Origin: Melieria omissa
Taxonomy: Eukaryota > Arthropoda > Insecta > Diptera > Ulidiidae
Direction: 5' to 3'
Assembly (NCBI GenBank): GCA_963971225.1
Contig: CAXARI010000016.1
Location: 51,716 to 115,715 of the forward strand
Length of the DNA: 64,000 nt
Part shown: positions 1 to 63,651 of the stretch, one piece after another
Layout of the letters: each line of letters begins with the position of its first letter
How positions within the stretch are numbered: position 1 is the first letter of the stretch
Notes under the pieces: model-generated
Seen by the model: the letters and a program-made list of their open reading frames with translations, nothing else
Databases searched by the model: none
Told to the model about the DNA's origin: nothing
Translations under genes and position numbers: made by a program

Positions 1-210
1 GCAAACAAAAACAGAAAAGAGAAAGATATCGACACAAATTTTGTTAACGCCGAAAATTCGAGAAAAAGGTTGGATAAAATAAGTAACCCCTATAGAAAAG
101 TGAGACTACTCCAAACCGAAGACGATGGAGAACATTATATAGTTAAATTCAAAAATCAAAAGGTTAGAAAATATAAGAACCAATTTAAAAGGAAAAAGAA
201 AACTAATTGA
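1..210 (+). CDS. Partial Pol C-terminus (integrase tail) of an LTR retrotransposon
   Basis: Frame 1 is open from the window edge to TGA at 208-210, 69 codons. The product is strongly basic and rich in Lys, Arg and Asn. It contains a stretch of the form Asn-Pro-Tyr-Arg-Lys-Val followed by an acidic turn, Tyr-Ile-Val-Lys, and a Lys/Arg-rich end. That pattern resembles the C-terminal tail after the integrase core in gypsy-type Pol proteins, where it takes part in DNA binding. The 5' part lies outside the window. A polypurine-like tract 164 bp downstream supports a retroelement origin. It could also be the tail of another basic protein, because no catalytic motif is in view. Confidence 0.5.
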   Translation, partial: ANKNRKEKDIDTNFVNAENSRKRLDKISNPYRKVRLLQTEDDGEHYIVKFKNQKVRKYKNQFKRKKKTN

Positions 211-559
211 ATTGACCATAAAATATTCTAAAATGTAAACAAATGAATTGTTTTGTACTAAATATTTATAAATCGGAAGTTTCCTTATTACATTTGTTCT
301 TTTAAGTAAATTTTTGAAGAAAAAATTTAATTTGTAAATAACGAAAACATACAATGAGGGCATTGCATTATTTAGGGGTGGGAGAAGTGGCATACTGTCC
401 TCAAACTCTCATACTAAAGCCTTGAGCTCTTATACTTTATCGTATAACAACTACAAGACTAGAAGAGCTGTACTTGAGTAATACTAAACTAGAGTCTAAG
501 AGTTAGTATTAAGCTAGACGCTAATGCTAGTACATCGAAAATAATAAAAAACTTTTACT
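1..559 (+). mobile_element. 3' end of an LTR retrotransposon, truncated by the satellite
   Basis: The segment holds a Pol-like coding tail (1-210), about 160 bp of AT-rich spacer, a purine run at 374-387 (AGGGGTGGGAGAAG) that could be the polypurine tract, and then sequence starting TGG at 388 that I read as the start of a 3' LTR. An AATAAA lies at 543-548, as expected near the R region. LTR-like sequence stops at 559/560, where satellite sequence begins in the middle of its unit. No right LTR end or target duplication can be seen, so the element was probably cut by the satellite or by a rearrangement. It is unrelated in sequence to the errantivirus at the right of the window. The order coding tail, purine tract, LTR is direct observation; assignment to an LTR element is inference. 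Confidence 0.5.
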
Positions 560-4304
<3,745 letters not shown>

Positions 4305-4390
4305 GTTTATTATTATTACAAGTAGGGCCCTGCGGTTTTGCACGCAAGCTTCAATGGGCCCAATAGATCAAGTTTCTTCATACTATACTC

Positions 4391-5210
4391 TATGGGCGAT
4401 GCCACGCCTTTTATGTAATGCCCAATCCATTCCTCCAGCCGAAGGGTGTGACCTGGTTTCATTAATATGCGACTTTCAGTTCCAAAGTTCCGCGGAAAAT
4501 TTCAGTCCCAAAAATATGCCGCGCCCCTTATTCAACGCCCATAATATTTTGTCAGTAGAATAACACATCTATGGGACGATGATATACAAAACTTCAAAGC
4601 TTTCCAACTTATTGTTCCGAAGCTATTCCCCATTAAAAATTTGGGTTCTATGGGCGGTGCCATGCCCCTCGTCCAATACCCAACCCATTCCCCATGTCGA
4701 AGGGCATCTAAATCGTAAATCTTTGATGTGTGATTTGTAGTTCCAAAGTTCCAAAGTTATTCGAAACATTTGAGTTGCTTAAAAAGTGCCACACCTCTTG
4801 TCCAACGTTCACAAAGTTTTACCAGTGAAACGGCACATCTAAACGGTCACCCCGCACCAAATTTTAATGCTGCCGGATTTTTCATTCCGAAGATATTCCA
4901 TATTGAAATTTTAAGTTGTATGGGCGGTGCCACGCCCCCTTGTCAAAAACCCACCCTATTCCCCATATGGAAAAACACAACTAAACCGTACGTTTGTACC
5001 GAGTGTCATTAATGAGAACGCTATAGTTTTAAAGTTACACTGGCATTTAAAAAGTGCCACGCCTCTTGTCCAACGCCCATCAAATTTTACCAGTGAAACG
5101 GAACATCTAAACGGTGGACCCGCACCAAATTCTAATGCTGTTCGACTTCACATTACGAAAATATTCCATATTGAAAATTTAAGTTGTATGGGAGGTGCCA
5201 CGCCTACCTA
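4391..5210 (+). repeat. Head sub-repeats of the satellite unit (unit 2 as example)
   Basis: The head is itself periodic. GGGCGRTGCCAYGCC-type blocks recur at about 4391, 4650, 4920 and 5188, a period of 259-270 bp. AAAAAGTGCCACRCCTCTTG blocks lie between them at about 4781 and 5050. The blocks have diverged far more from each other than the units have, so this periodicity predates the present array. Each GC block is an imperfect palindrome (GGGCG...CGCCC). Confidence 0.75.
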
Positions 5211-5466
5211 TCGGGTCGCATTCGCACTATGTGGCTTACCGAGACTTACTCAAGACGAACATTCCGTGAAAAATTCAGCTAATCGGCTATATAGTTTTTG
5301 AGTTTTAATGCCGTGGGACCAACAAACAAATATACATTAATTTTTATATACAACATAAAGATATTTGCTGCAATGACTCGCAAAATTTTTTTATATCCAT
5401 ATTGTTTTGCACAAATATAGCACAGTTAATTTCTGTCGTCATGGGAATTGCAGGAAGGCGTAAAAG

Positions 5467-55140
<49,674 letters not shown>

Positions 55141-56520
55141 GTTTATTATTATTACAAGTAGGGCCCTGCGGTTTTGCACGCAAGCTTCAATGGGCCCAAT
55201 AGATCAAGTTTCTTCATACTATACTCTATGGGCGATGCCACGCCTTTTATGTAATGCCCAATCCATTCCTCCAGCCAAAGGGTGTGACCTGGTTTCATTA
55301 ATATGCGACTTTCAGTTCCAAAGTTCCGCGGAAAATTTCAGTCCCAAAAATATGCCGCGCCCCTTATTCAACGCCCATAATATTTTGTCAGTAGAATAAC
55401 ACATCTATGGGACGATGATATACAAAACTTCAAAGCTTTCCAACTTATTGTTCCGAAGCTATTCCCCATTAAAAATTTGGGTTCTATGGGCGGTGCCATG
55501 CCCCTCGTCCAATACCCAACCCATTCCCCATGTCGAAGGGCATCTAAATCGTAAATCTTTGATGTGTGATTTGTAGTTCCAAAGTTCCAAAGTTATTCGA
55601 AACATTTGAGTTGCTTAAAAAGTGCCACACCTCTTGTCCAACGTTCACAAAGTTTTACCAGTGAAACGGCACATCTAAACGGTCACCCCGCACCAAATTT
55701 TAATGCTGCCGGATTTTTCATTCCGAAGATATTCCATATGGAAATTTTAAGTTGTATGGGCGGTGCCACGCCCCCTTGTCAAAAACCCACCCTATTCCCC
55801 ATATGGAAAAACACAACTAAACCGTACGTTTGTACCGAGTGTCATTAATGAGAACGCTATAGTTTTAAAGTTACACTGGCATTTAAAAAGTGCCACGCCT
55901 CTTGTCCAACGCCCATCAAATTTTATCAGTGAAACGGAACATCTAAACGGTGGACCCGCACCAAATTCTAATGCTGTTCGACTTCACATTACGAAAATAT
56001 TCCATATTGAAAATTTAAGTTGTATGGGAGGTGCCACGCCTACCTATCGGGTCGCATTCGCACTATGTGGCTTACCGAGACTTACTCAAGACGAACATTC
56101 CGTGAAAAATTCAGCTAATCGGCTATATAGTTTTTGAGTTTTAATGCCGTGGGACCAACAAACAAATATACATTAATTTTTATATACAACATAAAGATAT
56201 TTGCTGCAATGACTCGCAAAATTTTTTTATATCCATATTGTTTTGCACAAATATAGCACAGTTAATTTCTGTCGTCATGGGAATTGCAGGAAGGCGTAAA
56301 AGGTGGGCGTGGTCAACTTTATATAGCTTATGTTTACCGCTATGAAACACAGAATCATTTTATATCAACATTAATTTTCAGACATGTACCGTAACTTTGT
56401 TTTGTTAGTTTAGTGGGCGCGGGAAGTAGGCGTGACCGATTATATTATAGCCTATGTTTGCCGCAATGAACGGCTGAAGCGTTTGATACCCATATTGCTA
56501 TGACAAATATACCATGGCTG
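55141..56520 (+). repeat. Satellite unit 16 (right-truncated)
   Basis: The head and just over one tail sub-repeat are present. The unit breaks after ATACCATGGCTG at 56520, where other units continue with ATTTGTTATTATAG. The next base belongs to the 3' end of an errantivirus-like element, with at most one or two bases of shared sequence at the join. A private A at about 55277 (GCCAAAGGG) marks this unit. Confidence 0.93.
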
Positions 56521-56594
56521 GCGAGAGCCCAAGCTGCCACGCAACATCCTATGGCAACCATAGTCAGCGGGACGCAGACTTTTGAAGGGGGGGC

Positions 56595-58773
<2,179 letters not shown>

Positions 58774-58774
<1 letters not shown>

Positions 58775-58791
58775 GGCGCCCGAGCAGGGAC
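58774..58791 (+). other. Primer binding site, tRNA-Lys type
   Basis: TGGCGCCCGAGCAGGGAC directly follows, and overlaps by one T, the LTR terminus TAACT. Its TGGCGCCC start is complementary to the 3' end of lysine tRNAs, which prime many retroviruses and gypsy-like elements. The site marks 58337-58774 as a true 5' LTR. Confidence 0.85.
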
Positions 58792-59096
58792 CGCCTTACC
58801 ACAAGTTCACTTTTTGCAAGCTTCCCCCGAGGAGTCGGAGTATATCCTCCGGACGACTCAAGCGTTAAGCGATAGTGAGCCGGTACGTGAAGCCAGTCGT
58901 GCCTCAGTAGGTTGTCTGCAAATAATCCGTTAACGCAGACAACTAAACAGGACAACACGACCCTTCCAGGCGGTGCCCGCACATAAACAAAAAAGGCGTT
59001 GGTGAACACTAAGGCTGCCATTCCCACGGGACCCTCCAGTCTTAAAAAAATTTTATTTCATTTCGCCAACGACCTGATAACCAACTAAAGCCTTCA

Positions 59097-59110
59097 ATGC
59101 TCATCTTAGG
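59097..59110 (+). CDS. env: Proposed env exon 1 (start codon exon)
   Basis: The ATG at 59097 is followed by three hydrophobic codons and two bases of a fifth codon, then a donor GTGAGT at 59111-59116. Splicing to the acceptor AG at 62149-62150 completes that codon and keeps the env frame. The join gives the start codon and a short hydrophobic leader that env otherwise lacks. In unspliced RNA the same ATG makes only a five-codon upstream frame, ending in TGA at 59112-59114. The phase match and hydrophobic content are visible in the sequence. Actual splicing is inferred. Confidence 0.6.
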
Positions 59111-59116
59111 GTGAGT
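59111..59116 (+). promoter_or_regulatory. Splice donor for env mRNA (predicted)
   Basis: TTAGG|GTGAGTAAA is a strong consensus donor. It would remove 59111-62150 (3040 nt), which contains the zinc-finger frame, the poly(A)-ended insert and both integrase tails. Confidence 0.6.
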
Positions 59117-59454
59117 AAAAGGACAACAAGTAAACTTACATCGAATTAAAATTCGAATAAACGATAAAACATATAACCAAAAATTTTTTTTTTACACGGA
59201 AAAATTAGCAAAAGCAAAAAAGCTTTAAAAAAAAAAAAGTTTTTTTTTTCTTCTAAAAGAGAAATCATTGAAGTGTGCAGTGTGTGCATACAGTCAAACC
59301 AAGGAAGGAAAAAAATAAAATAAAGAAATACTAATCATTGAAAAGTGTGCAGTGCGTGCAAAGTAAGTGCAAAGTGAGTGCGAAGTGCGTGCCAAGTGCT
59401 AGGAAAAGGATATATACGGAGGCAACACAAGGACTAGAGTCACAGGAAAATAAC

Positions 59455-59462
59455 AGGTGAGT
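59455..59462 (+). promoter_or_regulatory. Second splice donor-like site
   Basis: ACAG|GTGAGT matches the consensus exactly, with GT at 59457. A pyrimidine-rich acceptor-like TTTTTCTTCCAG ends only 20 bases later at 59477. That acceptor could pair with the donor at 59111 to make a spliced leader for the zinc-finger frame. No use can be shown from sequence. Confidence 0.35.
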
Positions 59463-59672
59463 GAATTTTTCTTCCAGCTGGCCGAATTGACCAGAATTGA
59501 CCAATTGAACCAGGTATAGAGGGACGACTACCTAGGGTCGAACAAGATAGGCTAGATAACAGAGACCTGTTGTAGTGACAGTGAAAACTTAAAAATAGAA
59601 GAAAGGGAAACAGTGACGGTGGGAAGTTAAGAAAAAAAAGGAAACGGCGCAGTGAAGAACAGGAATAAAGCC

Positions 59673-60779
59673 ATGAAAAAACTTAGTTCAAATAAAAGGT
59701 CAAAAAGCCTTGGGGCGATCCCAGAAGAATTAATGCTAATTCACGGCACAGAGCATACCCCCTGCAGAGATATGCTACCTAAATATGAGTTATTAGATAC
59801 CACAGAGAAATCGCGCTATCAAGCAAATACTGTAAGTGTACCGACGGTTGACAAAAATAAAAACCGCTCCTCCCATTCCCGGATGCGCAAAATAGTCCAA
59901 CCAACGTTTGCAACAAAAACATTTAGTTATAAGCGAAGTGATGACAAAATACTGGGACTGATAGGCGTTGAGTATGTAATCAAAATACTTAAAGGCTCTG
60001 GTGACTTAAATGCGAGGTTTGAGTGTGGGTTATGCGAACTTATGTCGGATGGGTCTGGTATGCAAGATCACTTGATGGGCTACAATCACCGTCTGAAATT
60101 TTGCGAAAACCACTTTCCGACTGCCATACGGCAATGCCGACAATATATCGGAAAAATTCCTGAAGAGGATGCTCAGAGAGTTATGTTACAAATTTTGAAA
60201 AAATTGGCTGTGGCTATAGAGAAACATCATGGCCGAGATTTGCCGTATGAATGCATGGAGCGTGATTTTAATATCAATCGTTACGAAATTCTTTCAAAGA
60301 TATTCTCATTTCGTCATGCCTCTGAACTATATGGCCCTACTTTTACACATATAGCAAATTCAAGAGACGTTGATCAGCTAGTTGCAACAAGGCATAACCT
60401 TGTTCCCCAGAAATCTTTGAATAAGACTGTCTACCCCTGTCATTCAGGTTTTGCTTCTCGTAACAAAATTCATAATCCTCAACAGTTCAGCCGACAACAT
60501 CACCCTGTCCCAGAGTTACGTTATCAGCAGCCGACTGCGAAAATGTACAATTTCAATCATTGCTATCCGGAAACATCGTTTGCAACGTCATCTTACCCAA
60601 CTCCTGTTTATTTTTGTTTTATTGCTAACAAACAGATAAAAAGCAAGCAGAAGCCGCTGTACAAGAAAGAAACTGTCGATGAAAATAGAAATGCCACAGT
60701 AATCACGCAAACTGGAAAAAAAATTCCACAAATCCGACATAAGAAATGTCTGACGACCAATAAGAAACAACATCGGTAA
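59673..60779 (+). CDS. Captured zinc-finger protein frame fused to an integrase tail (368 aa)
   Basis: It occupies the place of gag-pol. The frame is open from 59631; I take the ATG at 59673, because the earlier GTG at 59652 is not a normal eukaryotic start. The N-terminus is basic (residues 1-13). Residues about 90-150 hold a matrin/U1-like C2H2 finger, Cys118-x2-Cys121-x11-His133-x5-His139, preceded by a conserved-looking Gly-Val-Glu-Tyr-Val segment. Residues 155-230 are predicted mostly helical and rich in charged residues. Residues 319-368 resemble an errantiviral integrase tail but end in a shifted frame. Fingers of this class usually bind RNA or DNA, often in RNA processing. I do not recognise the parent gene. 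A divergent gag is less likely, since C2H2 fingers are not typical of it. Expression would come from unspliced LTR RNA. Confidence 0.65.
   Translation: MKKLSSNKRSKSLGAIPEELMLIHGTEHTPCRDMLPKYELLDTTEKSRYQANTVSVPTVDKNKNRSSHSRMRKIVQPTFATKTFSYKRSDDKILGLIGVEYVIKILKGSGDLNARFECGLCELMSDGSGMQDHLMGYNHRLKFCENHFPTAIRQCRQYIGKIPEEDAQRVMLQILKKLAVAIEKHHGRDLPYECMERDFNINRYEILSKIFSFRHASELYGPTFTHIANSRDVDQLVATRHNLVPQKSLNKTVYPCHSGFASRNKIHNPQQFSRQHHPVPELRYQQPTAKMYNFNHCYPETSFATSSYPTPVYFCFIANKQIKSKQKPLYKKETVDENRNATVITQTGKKIPQIRHKKCLTTNKKQHR
60627..60776 (+). pseudogene. pol: Integrase-tail remnant 1 (fused to the zinc-finger frame)
   Basis: The translated end of the zinc-finger frame carries the pattern Lys-Pro-Leu-Tyr-Lys-Lys-Glu, then Thr-Val-Ile-Thr, then Gly-Lys-Lys-Ile. 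The same pattern occurs in remnant 2 at 61199-61336, so both derive from gypsy-type Pol C-termini. About half the residues agree and the DNA is clearly diverged, so they come from different element lineages. An extra C at 60726-60727 shifts the frame; the similarity continues in the next frame, so the last part is decayed. Confidence 0.65.
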
Positions 60780-60780
60780 A

Positions 60781-61082
60781 GAGCACATAACTCATGCATA
60801 GATCCTTGTGCCCCAGCGGTCTGGGTACAAATTCGTTTGTAGTCGATCAAGCCAGATTGGTTCAATTCCAGTTAACTCGGTGGTCCGAGTGGCGAACAAT
60901 CGAAGTGGTTCAACTCCACCAGGAGGACTATGTCTTCAACTGACGTGAAATCACTCGTGCCATGAGTAGGCCATTTGCAATTATTAACGCTTTTGGCTAA
61001 AAGGGAACAACGCGAGCTTTCCAATGTCAGTGAGTGAAGTGCCTCTATGCCGATAATTACAAAAAAAAAAAAAAAAAAAAAA
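60781..61082 (+). mobile_element. Poly(A)-ended insert, SINE-like or retrocopy
   Basis: About 300 bp ending in 22 A's at 61061-61082 are bracketed by GGTAAA on both sides (60775-60780 and 61083-61088), a possible 6-bp target duplication. The body has two tRNA B-box-like motifs, GGTTCAATTCC (60859) and GGTTCAACTCC (60908). The second sits in a GTGG...CCAC stem. An A-box-like GTCCGAGTGG lies about 60883. These fit a tRNA-derived SINE made by LINE machinery. The spacing of the second A/B pair is too short for a normal tRNA, and the duplication is short, so a plain processed transcript is also possible. Confidence 0.45.
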
Positions 61083-61099
61083 GGTAAACAATGATTTAA

Positions 61100-61336
61100 G
61101 GGGGCTCATTAAAAAACCTCCGACTGCAGAACACACGCAGAAATGCAAGAAGGTCAAAACCAAGAACATATAGGAAGGGCGAGGAAATTTTCGTAGCAAT
61201 CAAGACAATAAAAGGGAAAAACAAACCATTGTACCGTAAAGAGATAGTATCTAAAGACAATAGGGTGACAGTAACGACGGAAAGTGGAAGAAGAATTCAC
61301 AAGGCCCATATCAAGAGTTGCACTCCAAAAAAATAA
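61100..61336 (+). pseudogene. pol: Integrase-tail remnant 2 (Pol 3' end)
   Basis: An open stretch of 78 codons runs from just after a stop at 61097-61099 to TAA at 61334-61336. Its second half (from about 61181) reads as a typical errantiviral Pol end: Gly-Glu-Glu-Ile-Phe-Val, a Lys-rich linker, Lys-Pro-Leu-Tyr-Arg-Lys-Glu, and Gly-Arg-Arg-Ile-His-Lys before a basic end. The first half does not match clearly and may be out of frame. This is probably the native 3' end of this element's pol, left after deletion of the rest. The catalytic integrase core is missing. Confidence 0.6.
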
Positions 61337-62145
61337 AATAACATAAAATATGAAAAAATATATGCAATTAAAATATAAAAGAAATTTTATAAATTAGTAA
61401 AGACCACATAAAATACAATCAGCAATCTTGTATGCTGAGGTACGTCAGTAAATCAATCAATAAATATCTTATATACTAGAATATACGTAACAATATAAGT
61501 ATAGCATGAAATGCGATAAATTCAATCACATAAGCACTTGCACCAGCACATATTTGCACCAGCACACAAAATAGAATACAACTGCACGTAAAACCGCACA
61601 AAACATACACTCACACACATACCGTCAAGAAACAGTCAAAAAAAGAGAAAAAAGTTTTTTTAGTAAAAATAGAAAATTAAGATGTACAAAAAATTATTCA
61701 AGTATCATGAATACTGTTAAAATCAATTAGAAAAAAAAGAAACAATGTTATCACACACCCGTCGCAGTACCCGAGTCCCAACAAATATGGCAGATACCTG
61801 GCAAGAAGAACCCAGGTATTGGGGCTCAACTCCCCGTTTGGGAACGACAGAATGGTACCATGCGCATAGAATATATATAAAAATAAAATAAAAAGAAAAA
61901 AGAAAAGAAATAATGTTAATTGAACAAAAAGGAAAATAGGTGCATAACTACCTAGAATACGTTACTGGACCTCCAGATCATTATCCTATATTATATTTTG
62001 TAATATTAAAATACCTTATACCAATTCCCACTAACTACAAAAAGGTAACCACTTGTTAAGGAAACTAATACAAATTTTTTAACTAACTAGTTAACACATT
62101 AACAGATAAGTCTTAACAAATTTTACACCTAAACAACTATCCTAA
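61337..62145 (+). other. AT-rich stretch between pol remnant and env
   Basis: Mostly A-rich non-coding sequence with many stops in all frames. One small frame (61745-61891, ATG start, 48 codons, ending in TAA) lies in a locally GC-richer patch (61750-61860). It has no recognisable motif and I do not call it a gene. The 3' end (62105-62150) has the pyrimidine and adenine content expected before a splice acceptor. Env and pol overlap or nearly touch in compact relatives, so an 800-bp gap is unusual. Confidence 0.5.
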
Positions 62146-62148
62146 GCT

Positions 62149-62150
62149 AG
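62149..62150 (+). promoter_or_regulatory. Splice acceptor for env mRNA (predicted)
   Basis: ATCCTAAGCTAG|GTTAC places an AG at 62149-62150, just after the in-frame stop at 62143-62145. Starting the exon at 62151 restores the env frame when joined to 59110. CTAAG at 62142-62146 gives an overlapping alternative AG. Confidence 0.5.
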
Positions 62151-63651
62151 GTTACTACACCTCCTGACGGTGGCAAATGGCGTCCGGATATTCAACTACA
62201 AGGCGCCTGTGGTGACGATTCAACACGGGAACGCATGGGTCATCAGTGGGCATTTCAAAATGGTGCACGTCATCAATACAGGATCCCTTAAGGAAGCGGC
62301 AAAGAAGATTACTGCGGTGGCCCAAGACGCGCTGAGGAGCACAGAAGACAAGGCTATTTTTGACTACTACGTAAACCAAATTAATGACCGCCTTGACGAA
62401 CTTCGCAGCAGCAAGAGGAAGACTCGCTCCATTGACTGGCTGGGAGCTGCGTGGAAATGGATAGCTGGTTCACCCGACGCCACCGATTGGAATCAGGTGC
62501 TGAATTCAGAGAAAGAAATCTGGGAGAATAACAATCAGCAATACAAAATCAATAATGGCATCTTGGAAGCCACGAGTGATGTCATAGCCAAGGTTAACGA
62601 AATGATAACGAAGGTCAACAACGTTTCAAAATACGTAGAAACGATGGAGCCAGGACGCAACATTATGAGTAAGGTGCTTATACTAAAAGAACAGGTAGAT
62701 GAAGTCGTAAGGGCATGCCAATTGGCAAAGAACGGGATCGTGAACACTAACCTCCTCGACAAGGAAGAGATCAATCAAGTTATATCAGAAATAGAGACGT
62801 TGCCGTACCAGAACGCGATTGAAGCTATCGAGTATGGGAAGCCTTCAGTCTACACGAACGGTACGCTGCTGCTGTATGTGCTCTCACTGCCGAAAACCAA
62901 GAACGAAAGGTATCATCTTCTAACAACAAGAGCCACCATCTCAGAGGGCAACCAACTAGCTCTCAATTATACCAAGATGCTGGTTAACCAAAGAGAAACG
63001 TTCGGCATCACCGGAACGTGCACACACATCAGCAATTCAACGATCTGCTACTCCGAGGAGATAGAAGTGCTGCCAGAAGATAGCTGCCTGCCACGAGTGA
63101 TTAAAGGAGGCGACGCTGAATGCCACTACGTACCCAGCGACAAGGAGGTGATCGAGACGATAGACGACAACACACTATTTCTCACCAATTTCAGGGGAAC
63201 CATCAGGGCAGAAAATTATACCAAATTATTGGAGGGAACCTTCGTCATCCAGCTAAACAACGAAACCATCGAGTTGGGAAACGAGACTTATTCTAGCAGA
63301 TCCGTGACAAGACTCTTGGCACTACCGCCAGTCCTCCACAACATAACGAATCGCGGTCTAAAGCCAACCTTAGAATATGTGCACGATGGCCACTTACAAA
63401 ACTTCAAGTACATGGGGCACCTGAAAAATATGACTAACCTTTCTGTCGTTGCAGATTCTCTGATCTTTTCAGTAATGGCTTGCTTGGCATACCTCTTTTG
63501 GCGAAAACTAACGATGAAGACGGGCATCCCGCCACTCCAGGAACCAGCGGGAGCCCAAGCTGCCACGCAACATCCTATGGCAACCATAGTCAGCGGGACG
63601 CAGACTTTTGAAGGGGGGGCAGTTAGCACGGGGCCACCACTGGCCAACTAA
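62151..63651 (+). CDS. env: Envelope glycoprotein (Env), main exon
   Basis: Errantiviral Env is a class I-type membrane fusion protein of the group that includes baculovirus F proteins. The frame is uninterrupted from 62146 to TAA at 63649-63651. Counting the codon at 62170 as 1: a hydrophobic signal-like stretch just before it; a furin-type site Arg83-Lys-Thr-Arg86; a fusion-peptide-like region 87-107 ending in the Asp-Ala-Thr-Asp motif; heptad-rich helix about 110-190; ten N-glycosylation sequons between 151 and 425; cysteines at 183, 284, 293, 306 and 318; a membrane segment about 429-444; and a tail of about 50 residues. The nearest in-frame ATG (62260) would remove the signal region, so a spliced start at 59097 is more likely. 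The last nine codons lie in the LTR. Nothing is visibly broken. Confidence 0.85.
63610..63619 (+). other. Polypurine tract of element B
   Basis: GAAGGGGGGG, then one C, directly precedes the 3' LTR start AGTTAGC at 63621. It would prime plus-strand DNA synthesis. It lies inside the env coding frame. The same tract is found before element A's LTR at 56584-56593. Confidence 0.85.

Larger units (their letters stand above)
58792..59672 (+). other. Untranslated leader of element B
   Basis: About 880 bp without a long frame. It contains homopolymer A and T runs (59180-59260) and two copies of an ATCATTGAA...GTGTGCAGTG block about 70 bp apart (59264 and 59334). A GTGC-rich stretch follows (59345-59400) with several weak donor-like AAGTRAGTGC sites. 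Two strong splice donors are present (59111 and 59457), and the ATG at 59097 belongs to the proposed env exon 1. Packaging signals are expected here but cannot be recognised by eye. Confidence 0.6.

Noticed and set aside
106..393. Minus-strand 95-codon frame at the left end
   Set aside because: It is a low-complexity Phe/Leu-rich antisense frame of A-rich DNA, overlapping the better supported Pol-like tail and the purine tract.
59285..59291. TGCATAC in the leader as a gypsy-style su(Hw) insulator site
   Set aside because: Only one near-match is visible. The gypsy insulator needs a cluster of such sites.
60451..60865. Small frames of 62-85 codons overlapping the end of the zinc-finger frame on both strands
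   Set aside because: They are shadows of the longer frame and of the poly(A)-ended insert.
60859..60920. A functional tRNA gene in the poly(A)-ended insert
   Set aside because: The A-box-like and B-box-like motifs are only about 20 bp apart and no full cloverleaf can be drawn.
62170..62172. GTG at 62170 as env start, and GTG at 59652 as start of the zinc-finger frame
   Set aside because: GTG is not a usual start codon in animal nuclear genes. A spliced ATG (59097) and a local ATG (59673) explain the two frames better.
62155..63647. Minus-strand frames inside env
   Set aside because: They are antisense shadows of the intact env coding region.
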